64,000 nucleotides of DNA from Acanthacorydalis orientalis (taxonomy: Eukaryota; Arthropoda; Insecta; Megaloptera; Corydalidae), in assembly GCA_034766995.1 (NCBI GenBank), contig CM068317.1:33761001-33825000 (forward strand). The letters are read 5' to 3'. Shown here one piece after another: positions 1 through 16,446 of this stretch. The notes below the pieces were generated by a model. The model was not told where the DNA came from. It saw only the letters and a program-made list of their open reading frames with translations, and searched no databases. The position numbers and the translations under genes are program-made. Within the stretch, counting starts at the first letter, position 1; each line of letters starts with the position of its first letter.

Positions 1-230
1 TACTTTTTTTAAAAAAATGATATATAATTCTTTAACAGCGCTACAATTGAGTATATATGATTATGAAAAATCTGCTCTTCATGGTAAAAACGGATGTTAT
101 TGTCAATTTAAGCAGGTACGAATTACAATAGATACATAGTTTCTAAGACAATGAAACTATTGTTGAAAATATACACTGTAACTAATGTAGTTTATAAAAC
201 AAAATAAATTGCAGCATATTTTCACCAAAA

Positions 231-234
<4 letters not shown>

Positions 235-299
<65 letters not shown>
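235..299. repeat. (TA)n microsatellite, about 65 bp
   Basis: Pure alternating TA, ending TATATG. It lies inside a spurious frame that reads as an Ile-Tyr repeat. Confidence 0.97.
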
Positions 300-303
<4 letters not shown>

Positions 304-496
304 GTATTTTTCCACATTTCACATTGAGAATTATTTGAACCAAAAACTGGACAGTTTTATTTATAGATTAACACACATATTTTTTATATCTGGAACTTTA
401 AAACAAGTATAATATTAATAAGGTTAACTTAAAAATGTACATCAAATGATTTATTTATCTTTTTATAAAATGATATTATAAAGTTATATGAACTGA

Positions 497-519
497 ATAT
501 ATATATATATATATATATT
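497..519. repeat. (TA)n microsatellite, about 23 bp
   Basis: Short pure tract between AACTGA and TTTGAG. Confidence 0.95.
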
Positions 520-823
520 TGAGATATATTGCGAGAGTGAATGTAATGAGTATGAAAGTTACAAACTGATCTTCGCCAACGGTAAAAATAAACACTGTAG
601 CTATTAGTCTTTACAAATAATAAATAAAATAAAATACACCACAATATGTTTAAAAAGAAGTGACCGACTTTTCAGAAATTAAGAGGTATATTTTGAAACA
701 ACGAGCAAAAAATTCATTTTTTAAAATTATATTTAGTAATAAAATGATTTGTTTTAATTATATTTGTCGGTTTGAACAACAAAATCTGGTCACGTTTATA
801 TTTGAAATGTCATGAACTTGATC

Positions 824-826
<3 letters not shown>

Positions 827-888
<62 letters not shown>
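827..888. repeat. (TA)n microsatellite, about 62 bp
   Basis: Pure tract, followed by TTTATATTGTATG. No further TA tract occurs for over 2 kb. Confidence 0.97.
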
Positions 889-894
<6 letters not shown>

Positions 895-2559
895 TGTATG
901 TTTAAATATATGTAATTCTTTTATATGTTTCATTTATGTGACAAGTTTTTTAGTTATTATCTTTGTGATTATATAAATCTAAAAATTAAATCAAAAATCA
1001 CACCTATGCAAATTATTATTATATAAAACAATAAATAAAAGAATAATTAAATGAATATTATTTTATTCCTCATATAACTGTTTTAAAATTTATAAATTAA
1101 ATTACAAGTCTGCTATAAATTTGGTACAATATTCTTATAAAATACGAAAAAAACTATCTGAAAGTAACAGGAGAAATCGAGTCAAATCAGACAGTTTACT
1201 ATCATTTATTATACAATCTCGGCAGTAAATAAAAATAAAAAAAATATTCCTCTGTAAGCATATCTAGGTAAACAATAAGTCATGTTTTTAATCTTGTCAA
1301 CTTTATACGAAATAAAAGATTAGAAACTTGAACTCTGGCTTCAAACAATTATAACAAGGAAATGTTAACAACTGTATAAACACTTATGTGTGTTTATGTA
1401 TGATATATTAGAAAAGTTCATATAATATCCGAGAAAACGAAACGTAATATGAATAGAATTAGAAAAAAATATATTTCAAAAAAATCACTGATGATAAAAT
1501 ATATATATATTTGCAGGGTAATTTTTTGAAATGGGCTTTTTTAGTTATTTTTTCATTATATATTGTAATGAAAAGTTGTGTTATATATTTTTAATTAATA
1601 TTTCTTGTATTTTTATATCGTTTTCTATTTGATTTTTTTTTAAAAAATGTAAAACATAAAATAGTAATAAGAATTGATTACTTTGTGTAAATTTTCTCTG
1701 TCTGTCTTATTATTGGTCGTTATATATATTTATTAACCCTTTAACTATGGTAATAGTTTAATATGAGTCATTTTTATTTTACTCTCAGTCACTCTTAGTC
1801 TCTTTAGTTTTTTAACAATAAGATTGTTTAAAACAGAAAAGCTCATAATAACACAAATTCTAAAATTGTAATATTAGTTAATCTTTTTAAAAACATTTTC
1901 TTGAACGGTACATTTTATTACACTCCAGTATAAAATAACTTTATATTTTAAACATCAATTTGAAACATATTTAAGTCTTTTTCGACTTTTATCGTGTTGA
2001 AACACATATATCATATATACGGATAGTTTTTTCATCTAGGGTCAACTTTTTGAAAATCTCAGAGATATATTACAATTTACATTAAAAGAACCAATAGATT
2101 TTTTGTGTATAATTGTGAAATAGAATTTACTCTCTTTTGTATGTTTGTATTGTCGTTAGTATTAAGTTTCAACGCTATTTACATGCTGATTTATTTTTAA
2201 GAACTATATTGTCAATTTGTGACAGAAATTTAATGTTATATTAAATCGTAATCTGGCTAAAGTAAAGATTTCATTGGAGTGTATTTTCATATTGTCATAA
2301 TATCATATACAATACCGAACTATTTTTCCTTCAGTCTAATATAAATATCTTTTTACTCTTAATACACATATAATAAACTAAAAACCTTAAAATATAAGTA
2401 ACTATATAAATTATCAATAAGTATTTGCCCGTAAAAATAAATTAACATTATATTTCGTTTTCCTGTAATTCAAAAATATGATTTTATAATTATTCTACGT
2501 AACGGAAATGAAATTTTCTGTTATGTGTATAATCTTAAGATAATCTAAAGATGCTGCTA

Positions 2560-2869
2560 AGAGTATCATTGTATCGTATCAGAGGCGTTTCATTGAATCT
2601 GACTATCAACTGTGTCAAATAAATTGACTTTGCAATAGCCTAAAGCGATATGAAATTTCGTTGCGGGGCATTCCTTGCTAATTTTGGAATAGTTGTCCCC
2701 CATTCGGAAAGTCGTTAGCGCGCTGGGAGGCGCACATACGTTATATCGATAAAACAGCTGTGAGCCTGGGTTTGTGTGTGTGTGTCTATGTATGTTTGCG
2801 AGATGAGAACTGGTCCGGTCAATTTAGATACGATATCTGGTCGATCTGTTACTTGCCTGCTTCACACTT

Positions 2870-2870
<1 letters not shown>
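2560..2870. promoter_or_regulatory. GC-richer island with DRE-like octamer and E-box
   Basis: This block is visibly richer in G, C and CpG than its surroundings. It contains GTTAGCGCGCTGGGAGGCGC near 2712. The palindrome TATCGATA lies at 2744-2751 and CAGCTG at 2755-2760, only 3 bases apart. In Drosophila, TATCGATA is the DRE, and a CAGCTG E-box (often ACAGCTGTT) is another core-promoter motif. Both mark TATA-less housekeeping promoters. An imperfect hairpin pairs GGGG-ATTCC near 2664 with GGAAT-CCCC near 2687. I find no exon next to it. About three TATCGATA octamers are expected by chance in a window of this composition, and I count five, so only the pairing and the GC shift support a promoter. 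A decayed tRNA-derived SINE is an alternative. Confidence 0.3.
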
Positions 2871-6170
<3,300 letters not shown>

Positions 6171-6171
6171 C

Positions 6172-6173
<2 letters not shown>

Positions 6174-6206
<33 letters not shown>

Positions 6207-6208
6207 TG
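6174..6208. repeat. (TA)n microsatellite
   Basis: About 27 bp of TA, then CATATATGCGTATGCG. Confidence 0.93.
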
Positions 6209-6209
6209 C

Positions 6210-8190
6210 GTATGCGAATGTTCATTTATGAATTACAATACATATACAGCGAGATGAATCTACGTACACAATAAAAAAAATATAGCCAGTTTCCTCGTTA
6301 GTGTCGTATATCAACCTTGCCAGACTGACTGGCACGGATTTTACGAACGCTATTCAAACATCAGTAGAAAAAGAGAGTCTGTTGTGTTTTATAAATCTCA
6401 CCGTAAAAGTATTCTTGTTCTTCAGTTTTTAAATAGCTATCTTGAGATCAGCCTTGATGCAATTAAGAAACGAGTTACCTGAACGATAAACAGTGTACAA
6501 ACCATACACGTGTCTTTGTTTTGATGCGATTATTAAATATCAGAATTTCCTCGTTAAGAACGGACAACGTATGTACGTGTTTTAGGGATTTCCTTACATT
6601 AAACGATCGATGGATTATATATAAGGAAAAAGTGATACGCCTGAGGTAAAAAAAAAATAAAACTAAAACAATATGTGGTCATTTTAAATATTAACTGTAT
6701 TAAGATTTTAAAATTGACAATATTTCATCTTGCAATCTTATAAAATAATTTAAAATATCATTTATGTTATTATCATAAAAATAAGTGTTGTCAGTTTGTC
6801 AGATGAATGCTCTTTAAGAGTTTAAATATTTGAAAACCCTAATCCGCAATGCTAACCATTTGAAAAATGTTTGTTTCCAGAAAGGCAATTCTCGCTAATG
6901 GCCACACTGTGGATTTTATCTCAGATTTTCTCTGCAAGAATTCACTAGCTTTATTCCTTCGTAATTGTTTGTTTATTTCTTAGATTTCTTACATTTTTGA
7001 AATAAAAAAAGCAATTTATTGTATTATATAATTGTTATTTTAGTTAGAGTTAATTTTATATTATTTTCTTAGTGAAATATCAAATGTATAAATCTCCTAA
7101 AGTTTTTTATAGATAATATTATTTACAAATAATATAACTAAATTCGCTATTTGGGTTGTCAATTCATGATCATTTTGTTATTTCTGATTATAAATTTTGA
7201 ATGTTTATTACTTATTTTAATGTATTTATACATTTTTGAAGAAATATGTTTATCATTGTATATATTATTCAAATCTATTTCCGTTCAAACATGAAAGTTA
7301 TTTATCAGCCTAAGCTGTTCTACTTTTTGTATATATGCATATAAAATATAGTACAACTATTTTTTATAAAAATATCTAGTTTTTACAGTATTTTCCTTTG
7401 TTGTTATTCTCTTATTTATGTGTATCCTCTATTATACATTCTTCATTCTTATTTTTGTGTTATTTTTATATGTAAGATCTTTATCGAATTTATACATTTA
7501 AAATTGAAATAAACTCGGATTTTTTTGGTCTTAAAAACACGGTACGATAAGAAAGAATTATTATAAAGATATTTTTTTGATATAAAGCAATATAAAATGA
7601 TCAGAGAGTAAATTTATGTTGATAATTAAAATCAATTTTGGTACAACAATTCGAGTTTTCTAACGCAAAATTTAATTTCAAGCCGATCAAAAATGTGAAA
7701 AATATTTAAATAACTTATATTTATTAGATGCAGTTGAAGTTATAATAAATTTATATTGAAACGTTTTTAATTTACTCAGATCGCTTTATAATACAGTTGT
7801 GATTTTATTCTCTACGATCGAATAATGATAAATTAAATAAATAAATAATGAACCGCATTAACTGAATTTGATCTGAAATATGTTTTATTTATTTTTGATA
7901 ACATTATATGAAAACTTGCGAAAAATATGAAAATAATACGACGATGATGTCATATGAGAAATAAAAACTGACACACTCTTCGTTAAAAGTCAATCATTTT
8001 TCAAGCAATATCGAAAAGTATAAAGCTGTGTATAGATTCGCTGAAACAGGAAAGAAGGAAGAGGATGAGTAATCAAAAAATAATTTCCTGTTTCTGATAA
8101 TTTTATTTTTCTGGAAAATCCTGTTTTATTAAAACATACGGAAAAATCGAAATCAATGTTTATAATCTAAATATTCGTTTTGATTTCATT
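6210..8190. other. AT-rich DNA without a recognisable gene
   Basis: It includes a somewhat more complex stretch at about 6290-6640, but no long frame, splice-bounded exon or terminal repeat that I can recognise. Confidence 0.5.
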
Positions 8191-8191
8191 T

Positions 8192-8196
<5 letters not shown>

Positions 8197-8226
<30 letters not shown>
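8197..8226. repeat. (TA)n microsatellite, about 30 bp
   Basis: Pure tract between TACTAC and TGAATAGAG. Confidence 0.95.
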
Positions 8227-8229
<3 letters not shown>

Positions 8230-8269
8230 TAGAGTCGAATAGAATATTTACAGTACAGATGTGCTTAAT

Positions 8270-8641
8270 ATGTGCAGACTGTCGATTGCTGGAGGCAAAA
8301 TGTATATTTGTGTTTACGGCAGAGTTTCTCTAATCATTAAATCTAGGACTTTGTGTGTGTGTGTGCAACATGCAGAGGTTACTGCAGACGATCAAGTTTT
8401 GCGAGAGAGTCTACAGAAACACAGTATCCGAATGTCAATTGACGAGTACCTTTTTCTTTCCGATAATTTTATACATGTGTGTGTGTGTCTACTATGTTTT
8501 TTTCTTATACATAGAAATGGTCCGATCAGTAGAAACAGTGACTGCGGAATGAACAACATCACGCAAACATATAAAATTTTAATGATTCGCTCTCGGATTC
8601 GTATCAATTTGTATCCATCGCGAGTACGAAACGATAAATAA
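8270..8641 (+). CDS. Unrecognised open reading frame, doubtful
   Basis: From the first ATG at 8270 this frame gives about 123 residues; the open region starts a little upstream at a GTG. The protein matches no family I know. It has two short Cys/Val-rich stretches (CVCV) that come from small TG-rich runs in the DNA. There is an Arg-rich end and no signal peptide, domain or metal-binding pattern. The DNA is somewhat richer in GC than its surroundings, which alone lengthens open frames. A shorter frame overlaps on the other strand. It is most likely a chance frame, or part of a decayed element. Confidence 0.1.
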   Translation: MCRLSIAGGKMYICVYGRVSLIIKSRTLCVCVQHAEVTADDQVLRESLQKHSIRMSIDEYLFLSDNFIHVCVCLLCFFLIHRNGPISRNSDCGMNNITQTYKILMIRSRIRINLYPSRVRNDK

Positions 8642-8649
8642 ATCAATTA

Positions 8650-9294
8650 CGAATTATAATATTTCAAGTAGGTCTAACTGAACAGTGATTTCGTATATAG
8701 CCGCGTTGTTATTGTGTATTTTATTTTCATACAAAATAAATATACTTTCGACTTCATGTACAGTTACTCTCCGCCGATCGTAAACTTGAACGTATATGTT
8801 TTTGTTTATAAATGATAAATTATCGATATTGAAAATAAATTTAGTATATTGAATAAATCATGAATACACATCAATTTTTTTTTCATATAATCGATAAACT
8901 GTCCTGTAAATTATGTCGAATTGTCCTCAACAGCTAAACATGAAAAGTCACATGTTGTGCTATAAAATGACAGTCGAAAATGAATACAATGGTGTAGGTA
9001 GAATTCAGAGGGTCGGAGACAGATGGTGGTATCTCGTGAATTAACCAGCAATAAACGGACCCTCATTGTTTACATATTTACTACAAACATACATATGTTA
9101 CTTTTGAAAAAATGAACAATGTAATAAACTGTTACATGTACTTATATTTTTAACATCACTGGAATTCCTCTGAATATGTTTTATACACACATACATGTAT
9201 AACAATTTAAAGTCAAACGCTGACAGAAATTAAAAATAAATTTACAAAATACAAAAAAAGTTCTGATGTAGAATAAATAATATATGTATGTATA

Positions 9295-9353
<59 letters not shown>

Positions 9354-12271
9354 CTACACAAAATAATAATAATTCAAATTTATAATGTAAACACAAAATT
9401 AAACTCAACCCCAAACTCGGATATGAATATCGTTTTCGTTCAATAATTTAACATTTACTGATTTAATTGGAATCCCCTTACTCTCTTGTAATGCCAACTA
9501 GTATTTTATGCATAGAACGCAATAACTTTTCAAAATATGTCAGGTCTATTTTATTGCTATTGAAATAATATTTCTAAGTCATTTTTAGAAAGAATTATAT
9601 TATTTCTTAAACCGTTCTTTGAATGTCACCCATAAATTACCATTTGCAACTGCATAAATGCTTGAAAGTTGAGTACACGTTTCAAGTGGTCTGTTATATA
9701 GCAGCAACAAAATGAAATGCTTGAAATACAAATATGGTTTTTTATCTATGATTTTAATAGTATTTTTTGTTTAAATTTATTTTCATTTTGTTTTTGCAAC
9801 TGATAAGAATTTCCAAAAAGACAATAAATAAAAAAATACTTCAATGTATAAATTATCGATTAAATTCCTGAAGAATATTTTTAATTTTTTTTATACCTAT
9901 GTTTTAAATAATTCAATGTATTTTTTTTTATTTATACATTTTAAGATTCTCAACTCGTATCACAGTCCGTGGTATTGTTGACACGATCATTGAAAGAAAA
10001 CATACATTTCAACTATACCCCGTACAACTTTCCTATAAATAAAATGTAAATTCATTCGAACAGAACAAGTCACGAATCTTGCCCTATATTTACTTGAAGA
10101 CAATACATTTACCGTGTACTTATTTTCAAGGGCCTCTCCCTACTGAATAATGATTTCATTCAAGAAAATGCTAATTATTTCTGTAACCGACCGCTCGGCT
10201 ATCATAGTAAAAAGGGTGTGGTTTTAAACAATTAGAGATACACAATGTGAATACCTGTAATTAACATATGAAATGTGTGCGAGCAACATTGACGTTGAGT
10301 TTTTCGTACAGGATGCGATTATTTACGGTTTGTTTATAATTCACAATGTCTTCTTATCAGAGCCTGTGTGCATGACGAAGAAGGTCAGTTACTTATTTTA
10401 AACAGATTAAGTGCGATTCTCTAGTTCAAAACTGGTTCATGGCCGCATATGTCATTAGATTTGTTTTTTCGCAGTTTTTCCAGGAAACATGTCGGAATTG
10501 TGTTCAAAAATGATAAACATATTTTTCGTATGTTTTCCTTTGAGATAATTGTTTAATATGCTTTATGTAATAAATATTTCTTCTATATTCTAATATTAAA
10601 ACTACAACCTTGGGTACAACAGAAAAATAATATCACAATCACTTAATACTTTTTATTTATTTTAATATACTGTAAGTGTATTTTAAAATGATTGATTATA
10701 TTACTTTTTTATAATTTAATATCTAATAACAGAGCTGATTGCTAATATTAAAGAAAGAATACAAAGAACGATTGTTATAATTCACTTTTTCAGTTGCATA
10801 AATCATCTTATATATTTTACCAATTGGCTATCTCGAAAATTTATCTGATCTTTTAGGATTCCTATCTACAGTTTCAAATAATAACACATTTTTATATTGT
10901 TAATTAATTTTAATTAAAATCACTGAAATATTCTATATGCCAAATTATTTTATACTACTCTTTATTGGAGCTGTTTTTTATTTCATTCGCATTAAAATTT
11001 ATTTAAATGTATTCATGTTTCTGTCTACATAGATGCATCTGGAATACAGAAACGAAATTATTACTGAAAAAAATGACTCGCAAGAATATATGTTTATATT
11101 ACAACTAATAGATCTCATAACAAGTCTGTACTAACGAGTGACAGCGCGTTATTTCAATAACCTGAGAATTAATTGTTTAGAAAAAACAGTTATAATAAAT
11201 TATTGAAGTTATTAAACAACTTCACGTGTTTACAATAATAAACTAGCTTTTATAACAGTTGCGCGTTTTTTGTTTTCTTCGAACCTGATTTAATTTAAAA
11301 TTAGATCAGTTCTTATTAACGAGACAGCAGTATGTAATTTATAAATGTCGAGAAAAAAGTGTCAGTGCTAATAAAATATAATTTATATTAATATTTAATA
11401 TGAATTCATGCATGAAATGTATTTAGTTTTTTACTGAATATTTATCAGAAATGTTTCGCAGTATTGGAAATAAAACCTTATTAATACATAATAATTTCTG
11501 TTTTAAGGTGCAGCAAAAAGTAATTAACAAGACGAATTGTATTACAATTAAAAAAATGATACAGATTTTGATTTTTAATTGAACAGAATTATTTATAAAA
11601 CTGTTATTAAAACAAGTACATGCAAATATTCGTATCTTGTATTAAAAGTTCTCATCTAGTTAATCTCTTTTTTTAAAAAATAAGTAATTTTATATTAAAA
11701 AAATAATGGTAAGTAATTGTGATAAAATGTGAGATAAATAAATAAAGCTAAGCCACAATAGAAAATTAGTTTACGATGTAGATTATCAATTTAAAAAAAT
11801 TAAAGAATAAAAACATGTTCGAACGAAAAATTTCTGACGGATTGAAGTTCGCTTGAACTCATATTTTGACCATCACCCATTGTATCTATCGGTTATTCAA
11901 CTACAATTAATTAAATAATACAATTAATTAATTTTTTTTACACACATCTGGGTGTAATATGTGATATTGTTTGTTTATTAAATATTAAATTACAAAATCT
12001 ATCAAAGATTATATAGTAAAATACGTACTCTCAGATAATCATACGTGTTTTTTTTTATCCAATACCGTCTTTTCATAATATTTTTTTATTTAAAGTTATC
12101 TTAAAACGAATTAATGTGAGATAAGAGTAATACAAACTAGGTTGATAAGGAAACATTAACAAAAAATATTAAAATCAATTATTTTTTTGTATCAATGCAC
12201 ATCGATTAAAAACGAAAAAAAGGAAAATGTTCAATTCGCATAGAATTCCAAAATGTGCTTACATTCTAATA
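8650..12271. other. AT-rich DNA without a recognisable gene
   Basis: It holds one (TA)n tract near 9299 and a modestly GC-richer stretch at about 10,130-10,480. A TATCGATA octamer at 8821-8828 has no supporting context. I could assign nothing else. Confidence 0.5.
9299..9350. repeat. (TA)n microsatellite, about 52 bp
   Basis: Preceded by TATGTATGTATATATTTA, then pure TA to ATTCTAC. Confidence 0.96.
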
Positions 12272-12578
12272 CAGTAGCATAGCCAGGAAAGAGGAGGAAA
12301 GAGACCTGACAATCCCTCCCTCCCAAAAAAAAGGAAAAGGGAAAAAACACTAGAAAACAAAGTAAAATCATCGAGCGAAAATGCTCTTATATACACAGAG
12401 AGATTAATGTAACCACGACTGAAGTAATTCAAGAGCTTTGTAAAAAGAAAAGAAAACCGGAATTTTACTCTTTAAATAAATTCTATAATCAACTAATGAA
12501 TTTTATTGAATCTACATTAAAAAATTATTTATACATTCAAGTCTCCCCTCCCACAATTAAACCCTGAGTGCGCCACTG
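12272..12578. mobile_element. Short non-autonomous hAT-type DNA transposon
   Basis: The 307-bp element has inverted ends CAGTAGCATAGCCAGG on the left and, read inward from the right, CAGTGGCGCACTCAGG. These agree at 11 of 16 positions, and four of the five mismatches are transitions. Both resemble the common CAGTGGCGTAGCCAGG class of ends. Next to the ends lie 8-bp flanks TTCTAATA and TTTTGATA, matching at 6 of 8, as expected for an aged hAT target-site duplication. Purine-rich DNA follows the left end and pyrimidine-rich DNA precedes the right end, extending the inverted symmetry. The interior is AT-rich and encodes nothing, so any movement needed a transposase from elsewhere. The hAT assignment rests on the CAG start and the 8-bp duplication. 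Confidence 0.68.
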
Positions 12579-12677
12579 TTTTGATATAACTGTTACCTGA
12601 AAGAAATAATATACTTGAAATTTAATAAACTGAAGATTTTTTAATTATAACAGAGATGATAATTTGATAGAGAATAA

Positions 12678-12683
<6 letters not shown>

Positions 12684-12732
<49 letters not shown>
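12684..12732. repeat. (TA)n microsatellite, about 49 bp
   Basis: Pure tract about 100 bp to the right of the hAT-type element, followed by TGTTATTG. Confidence 0.96.
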
Positions 12733-12735
<3 letters not shown>

Positions 12736-12750
12736 ATTGTTTATATATTG

Positions 12751-12800
12751 TTTATTTAACATTTTATTTAACATTTATATATATATATATGTTAAATAAA
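12751..12800. repeat. Tandem and inverted repeat with a TA loop
   Basis: TTATTTAACATT occurs twice in tandem (12752-12763 and 12764-12775). TTTATTTAACAT at 12763-12774 then pairs perfectly with ATGTTAAATAAA at 12789-12800, giving a 12-bp stem around an AT-only loop. It looks like a replication or slippage product beside the (TA)n tract. I see no sign that it is an RNA gene. Confidence 0.7.
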
Positions 12801-14496
12801 TTTGAAAATATTACTATTTTTTCTTTTGCTAACTTGAGAGACGATCGCACTTCTTTTTCAGAAAAAGCAATTTTCTAACAACTTTATAAAAGTATTTTTT
12901 ATCAAATAGACCTAACGAATTAAAATATTTTGTATGAAATATCGATCGTATAAAGTAGTTAAATAACATTGCTCAGAAATGAAATGATAAAAAAAATCTT
13001 TTTCAGACACTAAAGGAAGTGTGAAAGTAATATTCAATATTATTGTAGAAAAAGAATAATGTCTGTATAAATGTATATACCTGATAGTTATAGAGAGTAT
13101 ACGTATATTAAAAATCTTTCAGTATGCATAAACGGAAGGAAATACGGTTTTTTACATGCAACCGCTGTGTAGCAATTAGGTTAAGTGACTTGTCGTGTCT
13201 TTAGGAAATTGTTGACAACAACAGGTAACTTAAGTAACGCAACAAAGATTGTGTTATGGAAGTCAAGAAAAAAATGTATGTCGTGCTGATAAGTCTTCAG
13301 GAATCTGCTAAGCCAGGCGCCGCATTATTTCGTAGTGTATGAAATATTCTCGAGATAACGATTATTGTACAGGATGAATGTGTAGAAACGTGCTCAGAAC
13401 AAACAAAATAATCACACAGATTGCAATTGTTAAATCTTTTGAGTAAAAACATGTATTTCGGTAACAAACAATTCTTCACTGTAATCTCAGCATCTGTACA
13501 CTGACACAAATAAATTTCATTCATGTAATAAAGACAAGTTCGACAGATAACATCTTAATAAATTTTCGATCTGTCATTTACACTACAATTACTCGTATAT
13601 AGAAACGTCAATTAGTTTCATGTACACTAATTGTGAAATTGACCGAAAACGAATTAAAAAAAGTACTCTTCTTGTACATAGTATAATTTCGAATCGATGG
13701 TATGAGTAATAAGGAAGAACCTTGAAACGGTCTTGTATCCGTTTGCGGACTCATCGTTGTATTTATGTGAAGAAAACATATTAGCCTCGTAAGATTTAAA
13801 TACTTTAAATACTTTTTAATTCCAGTGGTCAAGGATGATTCAATTTAACTTGTTCTATTGTTCTTGAATAACGGATCACCAGGGGTGAGACGTGCCTTAT
13901 GGAAGGTATCGAATTTAAACATAATTATTATTTGAGATATGTATCTCACTTTATTCGTATATAATTATAAATATTAATTTTTTTATGAAGTACTGTTTAT
14001 TATTTTCATATACCTGTGAATCAGATTTATTGTTTTTCGATTTCATAATGTGATAAATTATAAATTACTTCCTGTTTCAGATAAAGAATACAATTAATTT
14101 CGAATAATTCATCTGCATGTAAAAAAACAATAAATGAATATATATGGATGATTATCGACTTAATAATTTAATCTTTTAAACATGCCGATTCCTTGTACAT
14201 TGAATTGTGCTTTTAAAAATATTACAATACATTTTAATTATTAACGAGGTCATTTAAATAAGTAAAAATATAAATTATACTATCTAAAAACAATATATTG
14301 AAAACCCATAAAACATTTAATATTTTATAATACAGTTTTCATTAACAGTGAAGAGTTTATTATATAATCATTTTTATAAGATTCATTTCTTCATTAGTAA
14401 ACAGTGTAACATTACATGAAAGGAGGACAAGATACTTGCTTAAGGATCTTCTTTGTAAAGCTCTTATTGAAGTTCTATGTTCTGATAAGAGGTAAA

Positions 14497-14502
<6 letters not shown>

Positions 14503-14556
<54 letters not shown>
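14503..14556. repeat. (TA)n with short (GTAT) extension
   Basis: About 46 bp of TA, then TGTATGTATATGC. Confidence 0.96.
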
Positions 14557-14887
14557 ATGCAATTGTCCAAAATCAATCCGTTGGAACACCTGATTGCTTT
14601 CAATTATAAGTAAAACATATTTCTTAAAAAAATATATATATTTTAAACATATATTATAAGAATATTACAGTATAAAAAAATTAAATTCCGCATGTTTTAA
14701 ATCTGTTCATTCTTTAAAAAATTAAACAGTTTTATTCCAAAAAATGAGTGTGCATAATACTAAGTTGCAATTATTGAGCTAAAATTGTAGTGTTATAATT
14801 ACATCATTTTAATGTGATTTTTTTACTTGTCTCAAAACAGTTAACCGTTACTAAGTTGACATAATTAGAATTAAAACACACACATAT

Positions 14888-14892
<5 letters not shown>

Positions 14893-14939
<47 letters not shown>
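14893..14939. repeat. (TA)n microsatellite, about 47 bp
   Basis: Preceded by a short CACACACAT run and followed by CTGTTAAAAAA. Confidence 0.96.
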
Positions 14940-14941
<2 letters not shown>

Positions 14942-15118
14942 GTTAAAAAATTGAATGAAATTTCCCAAAATATATATTGTGGATAAAATATTAACAATGA
15001 TATAGATGTTCTGGTTTTAATACTTTTCACATTCTATTTTATACTGTAAAAAATTGAAACTAAAATAATGATAAAAGAGATTAAAAAAATATTATTCTAT
15101 ATAATTTAATATTTTTTT

Positions 15119-15122
<4 letters not shown>

Positions 15123-15177
<55 letters not shown>
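15123..15177. repeat. (TA)n microsatellite, about 55 bp
   Basis: Pure tract after TTTTTTTAATAA. Confidence 0.96.
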
Positions 15178-15180
<3 letters not shown>

Positions 15181-15655
15181 TACAAACTTACTACAATGTT
15201 CACGAATCGAATGATTGTTATAATTTATTACGTCAATTTTTACAATCTTCTCATTAAAATTTGCTAAAGCAGTTTTTTGGATAACATTTTATAATTTATT
15301 TAGTATAACGACATATTTTTCCAAGTCTAATAAATATCTTTCTATATGGCTAGAAATTAAAACATTTAACATTTTCCAGGAATCAAGGTCAAAGATTATG
15401 CCCCAGATATGTCATGTCAGATCAAAAGATTTTTTTTAAAAAACTAATTTATTAACTAAAAGTTAAGTACATAAATTATAATTTATTTCTCTTCGTTACA
15501 TTTTTTTTATATTTGAAATAAAACATTCATATGAATTATTAATCTCATATCTACAATTACTGTTTATAAAAAAAGAGAAGAAATGTAAGTGAAGTGCTTA
15601 TTCAGACAAGTAAATTATATTTCAAGCAATTATTCATTTTCTAATGTCAATGGCT

Positions 15656-15659
<4 letters not shown>

Positions 15660-15737
<78 letters not shown>
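15660..15737. repeat. (TA)n microsatellite, about 78 bp
   Basis: This is the longest uninterrupted TA run that I see in the window. It is about 39 dinucleotide units with no substitution, between GGCTTTGA and TAAAAAATCC. Confidence 0.98.
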
Positions 15738-15743
<6 letters not shown>

Positions 15744-16446
15744 ATCCATTCCGGCAGATGACACGGCGACGATTCTGAAAGTGACAGTTTTATCAATACA
15801 TACGTCTGTTGAAAATGTATTCTTGAAAATGTCTTTTTCAATTCTTTAAAAGTGAAACGAGTTACTTTATCGTACCACTTAAATATGTGCTAGACTGCAC
15901 AATTATGTACAAATTGTCAAAAACAGATACACTCTGGTGGAATGTGAAAAGCACATTTATGTCTTTAAAATTTTCAACATGCCCTTGTACACGCTTTTAT
16001 CTTAGACCTATCACCGAGTTTGCTGAACAATAAAACGTATGGAGCAATTCTACGACAATGTATGGCTGAACGATCAGTAATTTAATTTTCTGTGAAAGTT
16101 GCTTTATTACTCATATTATCTCATATGGTTCATCGTAAAAGAACCAGAAGAGAATTGAATGGCAGATAAAAAAAATATGCTAATATTTTTTTAATTGTTT
16201 TAAGTATATTATTAAAAATATATTATTAACACTTATTACAAGTCTTCTTACATTATACCTTTTGTTTTTTTTTACAGTGATAAAAACGTGATTAAAAAAG
16301 TAATGAATATAAATTTTATTTTAAATGCTTGTTTGAATCCTTCCTGACTATTTATATTAATACGTGGCCTATTTTAAAATGTAATCAGTATACAAGTTTA
16401 AACCCTTATTTAAATAAATATAGAAATGTTTTTTTTAAACATTAAG

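Larger units (their letters stand above)
1..2560. other. AT-rich DNA without a recognisable gene
   Basis: Apart from three (TA)n tracts near 235, 497 and 827, I see no coding, RNA or transposon signal. Open frames here are short or run through the TA tracts, which contain no stop codon in any frame. Confidence 0.6.
12801..16446. other. AT-rich DNA without a recognisable gene
   Basis: Four long TA tracts lie here. The stretch at 13,130-13,560 is more complex, but its only frame (75 residues, minus strand) has no recognisable feature. CAGGGGTGAG at about 13,879 resembles a hAT end, but no partner end is visible. Confidence 0.5.

Noticed and set aside
209..412. Open frames rich in alternating Ile-Tyr, here and at about 25 other (TA)n loci
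   Set aside because: TA repeats contain no stop codon in any frame, so these frames are automatic by-products of the microsatellites.
2700..2740. GTCGTTAGCGCGCTGGG as the head of a tRNA-derived SINE
   Set aside because: There is a slight resemblance only to known SINE heads such as those in cephalopods. The rest of such a SINE does not follow.
13879..13900. CAGGGGTGAGACG resembling a hAT terminus
   Set aside because: No matching inverted end or 8-bp duplication was found within a plausible distance.
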